A stretch of DNA of 44,488 nt from Acidimicrobiia bacterium. Lineage in GTDB: Bacteria > Actinomycetota > Acidimicrobiia > Spongiisociales > Spongiisociaceae. The position numbers were made by a program, and so were the translations under genes. This document shows, in pieces, positions 24,647 through 32,674 of the stretch. The notes beneath the pieces are model-generated. The model had not been told where the DNA came from. It searched no databases and was given only the letters and a program-made list of their open reading frames with translations. The stretch is taken from assembly GCA_011523395.1 (NCBI GenBank), contig WTGW01000090.1, positions 1 through 44,488 of the forward strand, in the 5' to 3' direction. Positions within the stretch are counted from its first letter, which is position 1. Each line of letters begins with the position of its first letter.

Positions 24647-27397
24647 TCATACCACGATGTTGAGCAGCCGCGGCCTCCGGTCGATAACCCTCCGCACCTC
24701 GCTCCCGGCCACATGGCGAGCCACGTTGTGGTGGCCTAGGGCCAGATCCAACGCCGCGCTCTCGGAGATCCCAACGGGTACCTCGATCCGGGCTCTGACC
24801 CGGCCGTTGACCTGAACCACCATCGTCACCGACTCATCGGCGGCGGCCCCCATGTCTGCCTCCGGCCAGGGCTCGAGGTGGATGCTGGCCTCGTTGCCTA
24901 GAAGGCTCCAGACCTCCTCGGTGACATGGGGAGCGATCGGCGCCAGCAATAGGGCGAGGATGGAGAGCGTCTCCCGCCAGACCTCCGGGGTGACGTTCCG
25001 GGCGGCCAGAGCGTCGTTCATCGAGTTGCGCAGCTTCATCAATTCGGCCACCGCGGTGTTCCAGGAGAACGACTCGAGATCCTGTCCCACCTTGATGATC
25101 GCCTGGTGGGCGCGACGCCGGAGCGCGGCGGTGGCGGGGTCATCCACCTGCCCGGCCCGGTATTCCGCCCTGCCGAGGCGCCAGACATCCACGATGAAGC
25201 GCTGCGCACCCTTCATCCCCCGGCTGTCCCAGGGGCCGCCCTTCTCCCATTCGAAGGCGAACATGAGGTAGGTCCGGACGGTGTCGGCGCCGAACCGTTC
25301 CACCAGGTCGTCGGGATTGACCACGTTGCCGCGGGACTTCGACATGCGCTGGACGTCCAGCCGGTGGCGCAGTTGGGTGACGCTGTTGGCTCCCGGGATG
25401 GTCGGGATCTCGATCGTCGCGCTCTCGGCTATCTCGACCGTCACGGGCTCGGCGCCATCCGGCGGTTGGACCACCAGCATGCGCTCGGTGCGGCTGACGA
25501 TCTCGCCCACGAGACGGTCTCCGTCCGCCTCCTCCGGCGATGCGTCGGGACCGGTCACCACCAGCACCGAGTCGGCCACCAGCCGGTCCTCTTCCCGACT
25601 GCCGAGCACCAGCACCCGGTCACCCCGGCGCTCCTCTCCGAGCACCTGACCCTGGTTCCGGAGCATGACCATCGGCTCGTCGAACATGCCCTCCGGATCA
25701 CGACCTTGAGCCCTCATCGCGGCGGCCGTGTCCGTGAAGCATCCCATGTCGCGAAGCGCCTTGGTGAAGAACCGGGTGTACATGAGATGCATCACGGCGT
25801 GCTCCGAGCCACCGGTGTAAGTGTCGACAGGCAGCCAGTAGGCCGCCTCTTCGGGATCGAAGGGAGCGAGGTCGTACGCCGGGCTCAGGTAGCGGAGCTG
25901 GTACCAGGACGAGCACATGAAGGTGTCCATCGTGTCGGTCTCGCGGGTCGCCGGCTCCCCCTCCGAGTCGACCGCCCTCAGGAACGGCTCATGGGAGACG
26001 AGCGGGCTCCGTCCGGTCGGCATGAACTCCACGTCCTCGGGCAACTCCACCGGCAGGGCGTCATCGGGTACCAGTTCCACGGTCCCGTCCTCGCGGTAGA
26101 CCACCGGAATCGGCGAGCCCCAGTAGCGCTGGCGGCTTATCAGCCAGTCCCGCAGCCGGTACTGGACGGCCCCCTCGCCGTGTCCCCTCGCCTCGAGCCA
26201 ATCGATCATGGCCACCTTGGCCTCGGCTATGTAGAGGCCATCGAGAAAGTCGGAATTGATCGATGGGCCATCCCCTTCGTAGGCGTCCCCATCGAAGTGA
26301 TCGGGCGGCCGGACGGTGCGCACCACGGGCAACCCGTACCTGACGGCGAACTCCCAGTCCCGGCTGTCCTCGCCCGGAACGGCCATGATCGCTCCGGTTC
26401 CGTAGCTCATCAGCACGTAGTCGGCTATCCAGACCGGGATGTCGCCGCCGGTGACGGGATTGGTCGCATAGCCACCCGTGAACACCCCGTGCTTGTCCCG
26501 AGTCAGGTCGGTTCGCTGCAGCTCCGAACGGCGAGCGGCGCCGTCCCGGTACCCCTCCACCTCTTCCCTCCGGTCCGCGGTGGTGAGAACCTCCACCAGA
26601 GGATGCTCCGGGGCGAGCACCATGAAGGTGGCGCCGTGGAGGGTGTCCGGGCGGGTGGTGAACACCTCGATCGGATCGGCGCCTTCCACCGGGAACCGGA
26701 CCCGCGCCCCCACGGAGCGTCCGATCCAGTTGGTCTGCATCGCCTTGATGGGCTCGGGCCAGTCGAGACCACCGAAGTCAAGGAGTTCCTCCGCGTAGCG
26801 GGTGATACGGAAGAACCACTGCTCCATCATGCGCTGGACCACCGGCTGGCCGGTCCGCTCGTCCCTCCCGTCGATGACCTGCTCGTTGGCCAGCACGGTC
26901 TGGAGGGTCGGGGACCAGTTGACCAGGGCCTCGCCGCGGTAGGCCAGGCCGGCCTCATAGAGCCGCGCGAAGAACCATTCCGTCCAGCGGTAGTACTCCG
27001 GCGTGCAGGACACCGCCTCGCGCTCCCAGTCGATCATGGTTCCCATCGACCGGAGTTGGCGGCGCATGCGCTCGATGTTGGCGTAGGTCCATCTCCAGGG
27101 GTGGATGTTGGCCTGCACCGCGGCGTTCTCCGCCGGCAGCCCGAACGCGTCGAACCCCATCGGGAAGAGGACGTTGTAGCCCTTCATCCGCATGTAGCGG
27201 GCCCGGGCGTCCGAGGGAGTCATGGCGTACCAATGCCCGATGTGGAGATCACCGCTCGGGTAGGGCAACATGGTCAGCGCGTAGTGCTTGGGACGCTCCC
27301 AGTCCACCACCGTGCGGTAGATGCCGTCTCTCTCCCAGACCTCCTGCCAGCGCGCCTCGACCCGGCCGTGGTCGTATCTCTCGGTCCGTTTGGTCAC
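24647..27397 (-). CDS. leuS: Leucyl-tRNA synthetase
   Basis: A 916-residue class Ia synthetase charging tRNA-Leu. HIGH is at residues 52-55 in PYPSGDLHIGHWY. The KMSKS equivalent is RMSKS at 684-688. The CP1 editing domain and the C-terminal anticodon-binding and tail domains are present. The protein is longer than the usual 800-870 residues, mainly through an acidic insert of about 90 residues before RMSKS. GTG 27397 is chosen because homology starts at VTKRTERYDHGRVE. An open frame continues upstream only through the tRNA gene. A TAGAAT box ends 7 nt before this GTG, implying a leaderless mRNA. Confidence 0.96.
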   Translation of the reverse strand: MTKRTERYDHGRVEARWQEVWERDGIYRTVVDWERPKHYALTMLPYPSGDLHIGHWYAMTPSDARARYMRMKGYNVLFPMGFDAFGLPAENAAVQANIHPWRWTYANIERMRRQLRSMGTMIDWEREAVSCTPEYYRWTEWFFARLYEAGLAYRGEALVNWSPTLQTVLANEQVIDGRDERTGQPVVQRMMEQWFFRITRYAEELLDFGGLDWPEPIKAMQTNWIGRSVGARVRFPVEGADPIEVFTTRPDTLHGATFMVLAPEHPLVEVLTTADRREEVEGYRDGAARRSELQRTDLTRDKHGVFTGGYATNPVTGGDIPVWIADYVLMSYGTGAIMAVPGEDSRDWEFAVRYGLPVVRTVRPPDHFDGDAYEGDGPSINSDFLDGLYIAEAKVAMIDWLEARGHGEGAVQYRLRDWLISRQRYWGSPIPVVYREDGTVELVPDDALPVELPEDVEFMPTGRSPLVSHEPFLRAVDSEGEPATRETDTMDTFMCSSWYQLRYLSPAYDLAPFDPEEAAYWLPVDTYTGGSEHAVMHLMYTRFFTKALRDMGCFTDTAAAMRAQGRDPEGMFDEPMVMLRNQGQVLGEERRGDRVLVLGSREEDRLVADSVLVVTGPDASPEEADGDRLVGEIVSRTERMLVVQPPDGAEPVTVEIAESATIEIPTIPGANSVTQLRHRLDVQRMSKSRGNVVNPDDLVERFGADTVRTYLMFAFEWEKGGPWDSRGMKGAQRFIVDVWRLGRAEYRAGQVDDPATAALRRRAHQAIIKVGQDLESFSWNTAVAELMKLRNSMNDALAARNVTPEVWRETLSILALLLAPIAPHVTEEVWSLLGNEASIHLEPWPEADMGAAADESVTMVVQVNGRVRARIEVPVGISESAALDLALGHHNVARHVAGSEVRRVIDRRPRLLNIVV

Positions 27398-27404
27398 GCC
27401 GGTG

Positions 27405-27410
27405 ATTCTA
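27405..27410 (-). promoter_or_regulatory. Putative -10 box for leaderless leuS
   Basis: TAGAAT on the minus strand is followed by 7 nt and then the leuS GTG, the spacing expected when transcription starts on the initiation codon. No Shine-Dalgarno is present. The -35 region is weak. Confidence 0.5.
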
Positions 27411-27463
27411 GGAGAGTGCCGGGGCAGGAATATCACGGGCGGGATGGCGGGGGGCGGATGAGG

Positions 27464-27536
27464 TGGAGCTGACGGGATTTGAACCCGTGACCTCTTGCAT
27501 GCCATGCAAGCGCTCTGCCAGCTGAGCTACAGCCCC
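27464..27536 (-). tRNA. tRNA-Ala(GGC)
   Basis: A 73-nt cloverleaf. The acceptor stem GGGGCTG/CAGCTCC has one G-T pair, and the D stem is GCTC/GAGC. The anticodon stem CTTGC/GCAAG encloses loop ATGGCAT with anticodon GGC. The T stem ACGGG/CCCGT has loop TTCAAAT. The discriminator is A, and CCA is not encoded. It lies 66 bp upstream of leuS on the same strand. Confidence 0.97.
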
Positions 27537-27610
27537 GTGGTCGGTCCGTCGACCGGGATGGGGGATCCCCACCAGCTTACCAAGTTTCCTCCGCCGGCCC
27601 TGCGGCCGGA

Positions 27611-27997
27611 TCAGTCCGGTGAGTCCGGCTCCCAGAGGAGGCGCGGCGCATCACCCCATAGCCGGTCCAGGGCGTAGAAGTCCCTTGCCTCGGTCTGGAA
27701 TATATGGACCACCACGTCTCCGTAGTCCGCCAGCACCCACTCACCGGTGTCGAGGCCTTCGGTGCGCAGTGGCTTACGACCGCACCGGCCGAGCCGCAGA
27801 TCGACCTCCTCGAGCATGGTGCGGACCTGACGCTTGGAGGTTCCGGTGCCGATCACGAAGATGTCCACGATTCCCAGCAGATCGCCCATGTCGAGGACCA
27901 CGATGTCGCTTCCCTGCTTGGCGTCGATGGCATCAGCCGCGAAGGCGGCGAGTTCTGCCGACGTGATCTCGATGGCTGTTACCTGCTGGTTCTCTAT
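27611..27997 (-). CDS. rsfS: Ribosomal silencing factor RsfS (start unresolved)
   Basis: A protein of about 128 residues of the RsfS/Iojap family that binds uL14 and blocks subunit joining under starvation. Core motifs are VVLDMGDLLGIVDIFVIGTG, SKRQVRTMLEEVD and DYGDVVVHIF. Conserved-looking N-terminal sequence (AFAADAIDAKQGSDI) lies upstream of the first canonical start (GTG 27901) and is preceded by an in-frame TAG, with no ATG/GTG/TTG between. I extend the gene to an ATA at 27997; ATC 27973 is another option. The ATA overlaps the stop of a nine-codon upstream frame (ATAG). It is downstream of nadD, the normal partner. Confidence 0.75.
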   Translation of the reverse strand: MENQQVTAIEITSAELAAFAADAIDAKQGSDIVVLDMGDLLGIVDIFVIGTGTSKRQVRTMLEEVDLRLGRCGRKPLRTEGLDTGEWVLADYGDVVVHIFQTEARDFYALDRLWGDAPRLLWEPDSPD

Positions 27998-28041
27998 GGC
28001 CGGCTATCCCGGACTGGCGACACCTCCTCGGGGCAACCCGG

Positions 28042-28047
28042 AGTATA
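28042..28047 (-). promoter_or_regulatory. Putative -10 box upstream of rsfS
   Basis: TATACT on the minus strand lies 45 bp upstream of the presumed rsfS 5' end, in the 172-bp nadD-rsfS gap. The -35 is weak. An AGGAGG sequence and a nine-codon GTG-initiated frame follow; the spacing of AGGAGG to that GTG is too short for efficient initiation. Confidence 0.35.
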
Positions 28048-28169
28048 GGGTGCCGGGAACGGCGAGGACAGGCTGGACCACAAAGCCTTGAGCCGGGGTT
28101 CTATCGTCGACGGTCGGGCCGAACGGACATTGTGCGGGACTCTCGGCGGCCCGGAGGCGCCTCGGTGTC

Positions 28170-28736
28170 TCAGCGGTAGAGGCCGCGCGCGTCGATATAG
28201 CGCCATACGCCCTCCGGCACCAGGAAACGCAGGCTCCGACCGGCCATGGCGCGCTCGCGCAGGTCCGTGCCCGAGATGTCGAGCTGCGGGACATCGAGCC
28301 ACTTCACGCGGGTGATCACGGCCTCCTCCACCGTATCCGGATCGACACCGGGCCGGGGCGCCACGGCGATGCTCACCATTTCCTGGAGTTCGGCGCTCCG
28401 ATGCCACGAGGCGATCCGGGAGGCGGCGTCGGCCCCCAGGATCAGCGTCACCTCGTGATCGGCGAGGCCCGACACGGTATCGAAGGTATAGGTCGGGCCG
28501 GGCCGGACCACCTCGCGGTCGTCGCCCTCCATGTACGGTATCCCCTCAACCGCCGCGAGGGTCATGCCCCACCGGTCCTGGGCCGGTGTCACCACCGTAC
28601 CCTCCTTCTGCCAGGGCGACCCCGCCGGTACCAGCCAGACGGCTTCCAGGCCCAACTGCCGGAAGGCCGCCTCGGCCACCGCCAGGTGAGCGACGTGCGG
28701 AGGATCGAAAGTTCCGCCCAGGAGGCCGATGCGCAT
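28170..28736 (-). CDS. nadD: Nicotinate-nucleotide adenylyltransferase NadD
   Basis: A 188-residue enzyme adenylating nicotinate mononucleotide in NAD synthesis. The nucleotidyltransferase motif GGTFDPPHVAHLAVAE is at the N-terminus. The ISGTDLRERA motif (the ISST-like loop) and the WRYIDARGLY tail are present. Length is typical. It lies 25 bp downstream of the M23-fold gene and upstream of rsfS, the common nadD-rsfS pairing. Confidence 0.95.
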   Translation of the reverse strand: MRIGLLGGTFDPPHVAHLAVAEAAFRQLGLEAVWLVPAGSPWQKEGTVVTPAQDRWGMTLAAVEGIPYMEGDDREVVRPGPTYTFDTVSGLADHEVTLILGADAASRIASWHRSAELQEMVSIAVAPRPGVDPDTVEEAVITRVKWLDVPQLDISGTDLRERAMAGRSLRFLVPEGVWRYIDARGLYR

Positions 28737-28761
28737 CCCGTGAGGCTACCTCCCGGACTCT

Positions 28762-29268
28762 TCAGGACCGTCCCACCAGGCGGAGACCGGCGGACGGCGC
28801 CCTGGCCTGGCAACCCATCACCCTCAGCGGATCCATGTACTCGCCATCGATCCGGACCGACAGATGGACGTCGCCATGGCCGGTATCGCCTCCCACGGTG
28901 CCGACCACCGTTCCGCGCTCGACATCCTCGCCGGTCAGCACCGTGATATGTCCCAGGTAGGAGTAGCTGGTCCACAGGCCGCCCCCGTGGTCGATGGTGA
29001 CCACCGGGTTGTCTACCACCCGGCCGGAGAAGATGACGGTCCCTCCGGCCGCCGCCTGGACCAGGCCGTCGCGGTCTCCTTCGTAGTCGGTTCCCCAGTG
29101 GCCCTCGTAGCCCGGACCGGGATCGAAGGGCACGGTGATGACCCCGTCGACGGGCGGGCTCAGGCCCACGCACGACCGACCATCCGCAGAGGTGCTCCGT
29201 GCCGACGCGGCCGGGCCGACTAGCGCCACGGCAACAACCAACACGATGAACAGGCGACAAGCAATCAC
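28762..29268 (-). CDS. LytM/M23-fold secreted protein lacking catalytic histidines
   Basis: A 168-residue exported protein. The signal peptide is residues 1-23, with cleavage after ASA. A single M23/LytM domain covers about 40-150. The zinc ligands are kept: His57 and Asp61 in HWGTD, and His135 in DVHLSVR. The two residues that act as catalytic histidines in LytM-type enzymes are replaced: Tyr104 in YSYL (normally YxHL) and Asp133 in DVH (normally HxH). It may therefore be a non-hydrolytic regulator or binder like EnvC/NlpD rather than an endopeptidase. GTG 29268 has AGGAAG seven bases upstream and places the signal peptide correctly. Confidence 0.82.
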   Translation of the reverse strand: MIACRLFIVLVVAVALVGPAASARSTSADGRSCVGLSPPVDGVITVPFDPGPGYEGHWGTDYEGDRDGLVQAAAGGTVIFSGRVVDNPVVTIDHGGGLWTSYSYLGHITVLTGEDVERGTVVGTVGGDTGHGDVHLSVRIDGEYMDPLRVMGCQARAPSAGLRLVGRS

Positions 29269-29578
29269 AGCAGGACTTCCTGCCTCCCGTCGCGCTCCGG
29301 CCGCCGCGCCAGGCGGGCTGCCCGAGCCGCGCGCATGGTCGGGCGCCCCACCAGGCCGGAACGTAGGCCGATCCGGGACCGCCTTCAAGCCCCTTCACGG
29401 TCGGTTCGAGGCATCAGGCCCATACCTCCGGGGAAGGGGCGCTGCCAAACCAATCCGACGGGCTTCGCCCGCGGCAAACCAACGGCGTGGGAATCGCCGG
29501 CGACTGCTGGGCTTGTTGCGTGGAATCTCCCCAGAGCCCCCTACAATGGGGCGCCGACCGATGGGAAGAGTACGGCTG
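29269..29578. other. Intergenic region upstream of the LytM-fold gene
   Basis: These 310 bp hold no gene I can support. A TACAAT hexamer on the plus strand (29551-29556) could be the -10 of the trkA transcript, though its -35 is weak. A small CGGGC-TTC-GCCCG hairpin lies near 29459-29471. Confidence 0.5.
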
Positions 29579-29785
29579 TAGCCCCAATTCTTCATGGATC
29601 GGGGGTCTGTACGGTGACAGGAGCGCGAGTTCTGGGCTTTTGCCCTGGGGTTATCGCTACTGGTAGTTGCTTCTTGGCCTGGTGCGACCTTCACCTGCCT
29701 GGTGTTGGAGTAGCAGGCATCAGTTCATGAGGTTGACGTGCCTAATGTACGTCGGTGTGACGGGAAACATGAAGAATCAGGGCTA
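29579..29785. mobile_element. 207-bp MITE-like element, copy 2
   Basis: The terminal inverted repeats (29579-29596 and 29768-29785) match over 16 of 18 bp. Each end matches the corresponding end of copy 1 (7613-7819) at 15 of 18 positions, and both elements are 207 bp long. Internal words (GGGGTTAT, GGTTGA, GTCGGTGTG) are shared in the same order. The right end stops one base before the trkA ATG, so the element supplies the only ribosome-site-like sequence (CAGGG). Relative to its downstream gene it is inverted compared with copy 1. Confidence 0.75.
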
Positions 29786-29786
29786 G

Positions 29787-31115
29787 ATGCGCATCGTGGT
29801 GGTGGGTGCGGGGGCGGTAGGGGGATACATAGCCGAACGCCTATCCCTAGAGGGTCAGGACGTGGTGGTGATCGACATCGATCCTCGCCGGGCCGCCGAA
29901 CTCAAGGACCGTCTCGACGCTCTGGTGATCACGGGTAACGGCGCCAGCGCCGCTACGCTCGAGCAAGCCGGAATCGGTCAGGCCGGCCTACTGCTCGCGG
30001 TGACCGCCAGCGACGGCGCCAACATCCTCGCCTGCCACACGGCCAAGAAGATGGGCGTGGAACGCACCGTCGCCCGGGTGCAGGAACCGGATCTCAGGGA
30101 CGGCCTCGACGGTATCGACGTAGATGTGGTGATCGATCCCGTCGAGGCGGCAGCCGCGGAAATCGCTGCGCTGGTGGTGGAGTCCGGGCTGAGCGAGCTC
30201 ATCGAGTTCGGTGAAGGGCAACTGTCCCTCGTCGGCGGCACCGTTACCGCCGGCTCGCCGCTGGTGGGAATACCGCTGATGGATATTCCTCGCAACGAGA
30301 GCTTCAGCTGGCTGGCCATCGCCGCGGTCCGGAACGGCTCCACCATCGTGGCGCGGGGAGACACGACCGTGGAAGAGGGTGACCACCTGCTGCTGATGGT
30401 CAAGAGCAGGAACGTCGACCGAGCCAGGTCGCTGATCGGCATCCACGACCGCGACATCCGCCGGGTATTGATCATCGGAACGACCCGCGTGGCCCGGCTT
30501 ACCACCGCCCTGCTGGTCGAGGCGGGCATGGAGGTCGTGGTGATCGACCCCGACGAGGCCCGGTGCGGCGCCGTGGCCGAGGAGGTCCCGTCCGCGCTCG
30601 TAATCGCCGCCGATCCCACCGATCCCAGGGTGTTCGGGGAGCTCGATACCAACCTTCACGACGCCGTGGTCGCCCTCACCGGTGTCGATTCCATGAACCT
30701 GATCCCCTGCCTGGTAGCCAAGGCGATGGGTGCCGCCACCACCATCAGCCGGGTGACGCGCATGAGCTACGTGGATCTGCTGGCGGGCATCGGGGTGGAT
30801 ACCACCGTGTCCACCCGCCTGACCGCCGCCGCGTCGATCCTCCGGTTCGTGCGCCGAGGCACCGTCTATTCGGTAGTGACCTTCTCCGACACCGACGCCG
30901 AGGTGATCGAGTTGGAGGCTGTTCCGGGCTCCGAGGCGGTGGGGCACTCGCTCCTGGAACTAACCCTGCCCTATGGCATGGTGGTGGGAGGAATGGTGCG
31001 CGGTGACATCGCCTTCGTCCCCTCGGGCGCCACGACCATCGAGGAGCACGATCACCTGATCATCTTCACCGTACCCGACGCCATGGCTGCCGTCGAGTCG
31101 ATGTTCTCGGCGTGA
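29787..31115 (+). CDS. trkA: Trk potassium uptake regulatory subunit TrkA
   Basis: A 442-residue cytoplasmic gating ring subunit that binds NAD(H)/ATP and controls TrkH. There are two tandem RCK halves. The first Rossmann motif is VVVGAGAVGGYIAERL with acidic VVVIDID at strand 2. The second begins near residue 225 (RVLIIGTTRVARLTTALL, then VVVIDPD). Each half ends in an RCK-C domain. The ATG follows immediately after the 207-bp element. It is 40 bp upstream of trkH, probably co-transcribed. Confidence 0.95.
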   Translation: MRIVVVGAGAVGGYIAERLSLEGQDVVVIDIDPRRAAELKDRLDALVITGNGASAATLEQAGIGQAGLLLAVTASDGANILACHTAKKMGVERTVARVQEPDLRDGLDGIDVDVVIDPVEAAAAEIAALVVESGLSELIEFGEGQLSLVGGTVTAGSPLVGIPLMDIPRNESFSWLAIAAVRNGSTIVARGDTTVEEGDHLLLMVKSRNVDRARSLIGIHDRDIRRVLIIGTTRVARLTTALLVEAGMEVVVIDPDEARCGAVAEEVPSALVIAADPTDPRVFGELDTNLHDAVVALTGVDSMNLIPCLVAKAMGAATTISRVTRMSYVDLLAGIGVDTTVSTRLTAAASILRFVRRGTVYSVVTFSDTDAEVIELEAVPGSEAVGHSLLELTLPYGMVVGGMVRGDIAFVPSGATTIEEHDHLIIFTVPDAMAAVESMFSA

Positions 31116-31155
31116 GCCCGCCCGGCGGCCCTCGGCGCCACCACCACCGGCGGAC

Positions 31156-32649
31156 ATGACCTCACCCGGACGATCCTTCCGGCTTCGCCGTCCGGGATCC
31201 ATCTTCGGTCGCCTGTCCTACGTGATCGGCGCCGTGGTGGTGGCGGCCGGGACCGCCATGTTTCCGGCGGCCGTCACCGCGCTCATCTACCGGGAACAGG
31301 AGGTTGCCGGCTGGATCACCTTGTCGGCGGTGCTCACCATCCTGGCCGGACTGTTCGGCTGGCGGGTGATCGGGAGTCCCGGGACCCTCACCACCAAGGA
31401 GGGGTTCGCCACGGTAGGCCTCGCCTGGTTCGCCATGGCCTGCTTCGGGGTGCTTCCGTACCTGCTGACCGGAACCATCGACAACCTCACCGACGCATTC
31501 TTCGAGACCGTGTCCGGCTTCACCACCACCGGCGCCACCTTGATCCCCGATCCGGCCGCTATGCCCCGCGGCATTCTCATGTGGAGGTCCACCACCCAGT
31601 GGCTGGGCGGCATGGGCGTGATCGTCCTGTCGCTGGCCGTCCTCCCCCTGCTCGGAACCGGCGGGGTACAGCTGGCTCGGGCCGAGTCGCCCGGGCCCGA
31701 ACCCGATCGTCTAACGCCTCGATTCCGGGAAACCGCCAAGAGGCTGTGGTACATCTACGCCTTGTTGACGCTGGTGGAGATGCTGCTCCTATGGGCGGGG
31801 GACATGACGCTCTTCCAGGCCATCAACCACTCCTTCACCAACATGGCCACCGGCGGGTTCAGCACCGAAGCCACCTCCATCGACGGTTTCAGCCCCTACG
31901 TGCAGTGGGTGGTGATCGTCTTCATGTTGATTTCCGGAACCTCGTTCGCGCTGCACTTCCGAGCCCTGCGGGATCCCGGCCGGTACCTCAGGAACGCCGA
32001 GTTCAGGTTGTTCACGGGGATCGTGGCGGTCGCCAGCCTGGTCATGATCCTGAGCCTGTGGGGGCAGGCGCCTGCAGCCGACGTCATCCGCGACTCGGTC
32101 TTCACATCTATGTCCCTGGTCACCGGCACCGGATACGCAACCGCCGACTTCGGCGCTTGGATACCGGCTCTCCAGCTGTTCGTGGTCGGCCTGATGTTCC
32201 TGGGCGGTATGGCGGGATCGACCACCGGCGGTATCAAGATCTACCGCATGGGTGTACTGGTCAGGGCGGCCGCGGCCGACCTGAGACGGCTCATCCACCC
32301 TCGCGGGATCTTCCTGATCAGGTTCGGCTCGAAGCGGGTGAACGAGCCCGTCGTGGAAAGTGTCCAGTCGTTCTTCCTCTTCTTCATGTTCCTTTTCATG
32401 ACCGGTACTTTCCTGCTGGGCTTCCTGGGCGCCATATTCGGGCCCGAACTCGGCCTCGTGGAAGCCGCATCGGCCACCGCCAGCGCGCTCAGCAACTTCG
32501 GCCCGGCGCTCGGCGAGTTCGGCCCGACCGGTAACTACTCCGCCCTGACGTGGCCGGGCAAGTGGTTGCTCTCGCTGTTGATGATCGCCGGCCGCCTCGA
32601 ACTCTTCCCGGTGCTGCTGCTGTTCACCCGGTCGCTCTGGCGCCGGTAG
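31156..32649 (+). CDS. trkH: Potassium uptake channel subunit TrkH
   Basis: A 497-residue K+ translocating membrane protein with four M1-P-M2 repeats. The four selectivity-filter segments are visible in order: SGFTTTGAT, NMATGGFST, VTGTGYAT and LSNFGPALG. The P-loop neighbours WRSTTQWLGGMG and FLGGMAGSTTGGIK are family signatures. Its partner trkA is directly upstream. It is convergent with proB across a 25-bp gap that contains a GCCCGC/GCGGGC hairpin. Confidence 0.95.
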   Translation: MTSPGRSFRLRRPGSIFGRLSYVIGAVVVAAGTAMFPAAVTALIYREQEVAGWITLSAVLTILAGLFGWRVIGSPGTLTTKEGFATVGLAWFAMACFGVLPYLLTGTIDNLTDAFFETVSGFTTTGATLIPDPAAMPRGILMWRSTTQWLGGMGVIVLSLAVLPLLGTGGVQLARAESPGPEPDRLTPRFRETAKRLWYIYALLTLVEMLLLWAGDMTLFQAINHSFTNMATGGFSTEATSIDGFSPYVQWVVIVFMLISGTSFALHFRALRDPGRYLRNAEFRLFTGIVAVASLVMILSLWGQAPAADVIRDSVFTSMSLVTGTGYATADFGAWIPALQLFVVGLMFLGGMAGSTTGGIKIYRMGVLVRAAAADLRRLIHPRGIFLIRFGSKRVNEPVVESVQSFFLFFMFLFMTGTFLLGFLGAIFGPELGLVEAASATASALSNFGPALGEFGPTGNYSALTWPGKWLLSLLMIAGRLELFPVLLLFTRSLWRR

Positions 32650-32653
32650 GAGG

Positions 32654-32666
32654 GCCCGCGGCGGGC
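32654..32666. terminator. GC hairpin between trkH and proB
   Basis: GCCCGC-G-GCGGGC fills most of the 25-bp convergent gap. It has no T tract on either strand and a one-base nominal loop, so an intrinsic terminator role is only a possibility. Confidence 0.25.
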
Positions 32667-32674
32667 TCAGGGGG

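Noticed and set aside
25106-27472. 788-codon plus-strand open frame opposite leuS
   Set aside because: It is fully antisense to a well-conserved synthetase, with no domain or signal recognisable in the translation.
27398-27505. N-terminal extension of leuS
   Set aside because: The added residues (ACKRSRVQIPSAPP and onward) are the translated complement of the tRNA-Ala gene, a well-known artefact.
28004-28294. Minus-strand frame overlapping nadD's 3' end
   Set aside because: It is an alternate-frame shadow of nadD. Only its last nine codons (after AGGAGG) are of interest, as a possible leader frame before rsfS.
29579-29785. c-di-AMP (ydaO-type) riboswitch in the trkA leader
   Set aside because: A tempting idea given PgpH and Trk in the same window. 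However, I could not see the conserved ydaO core, and the element has terminal inverted repeats and a sister copy upstream of era in the opposite orientation.
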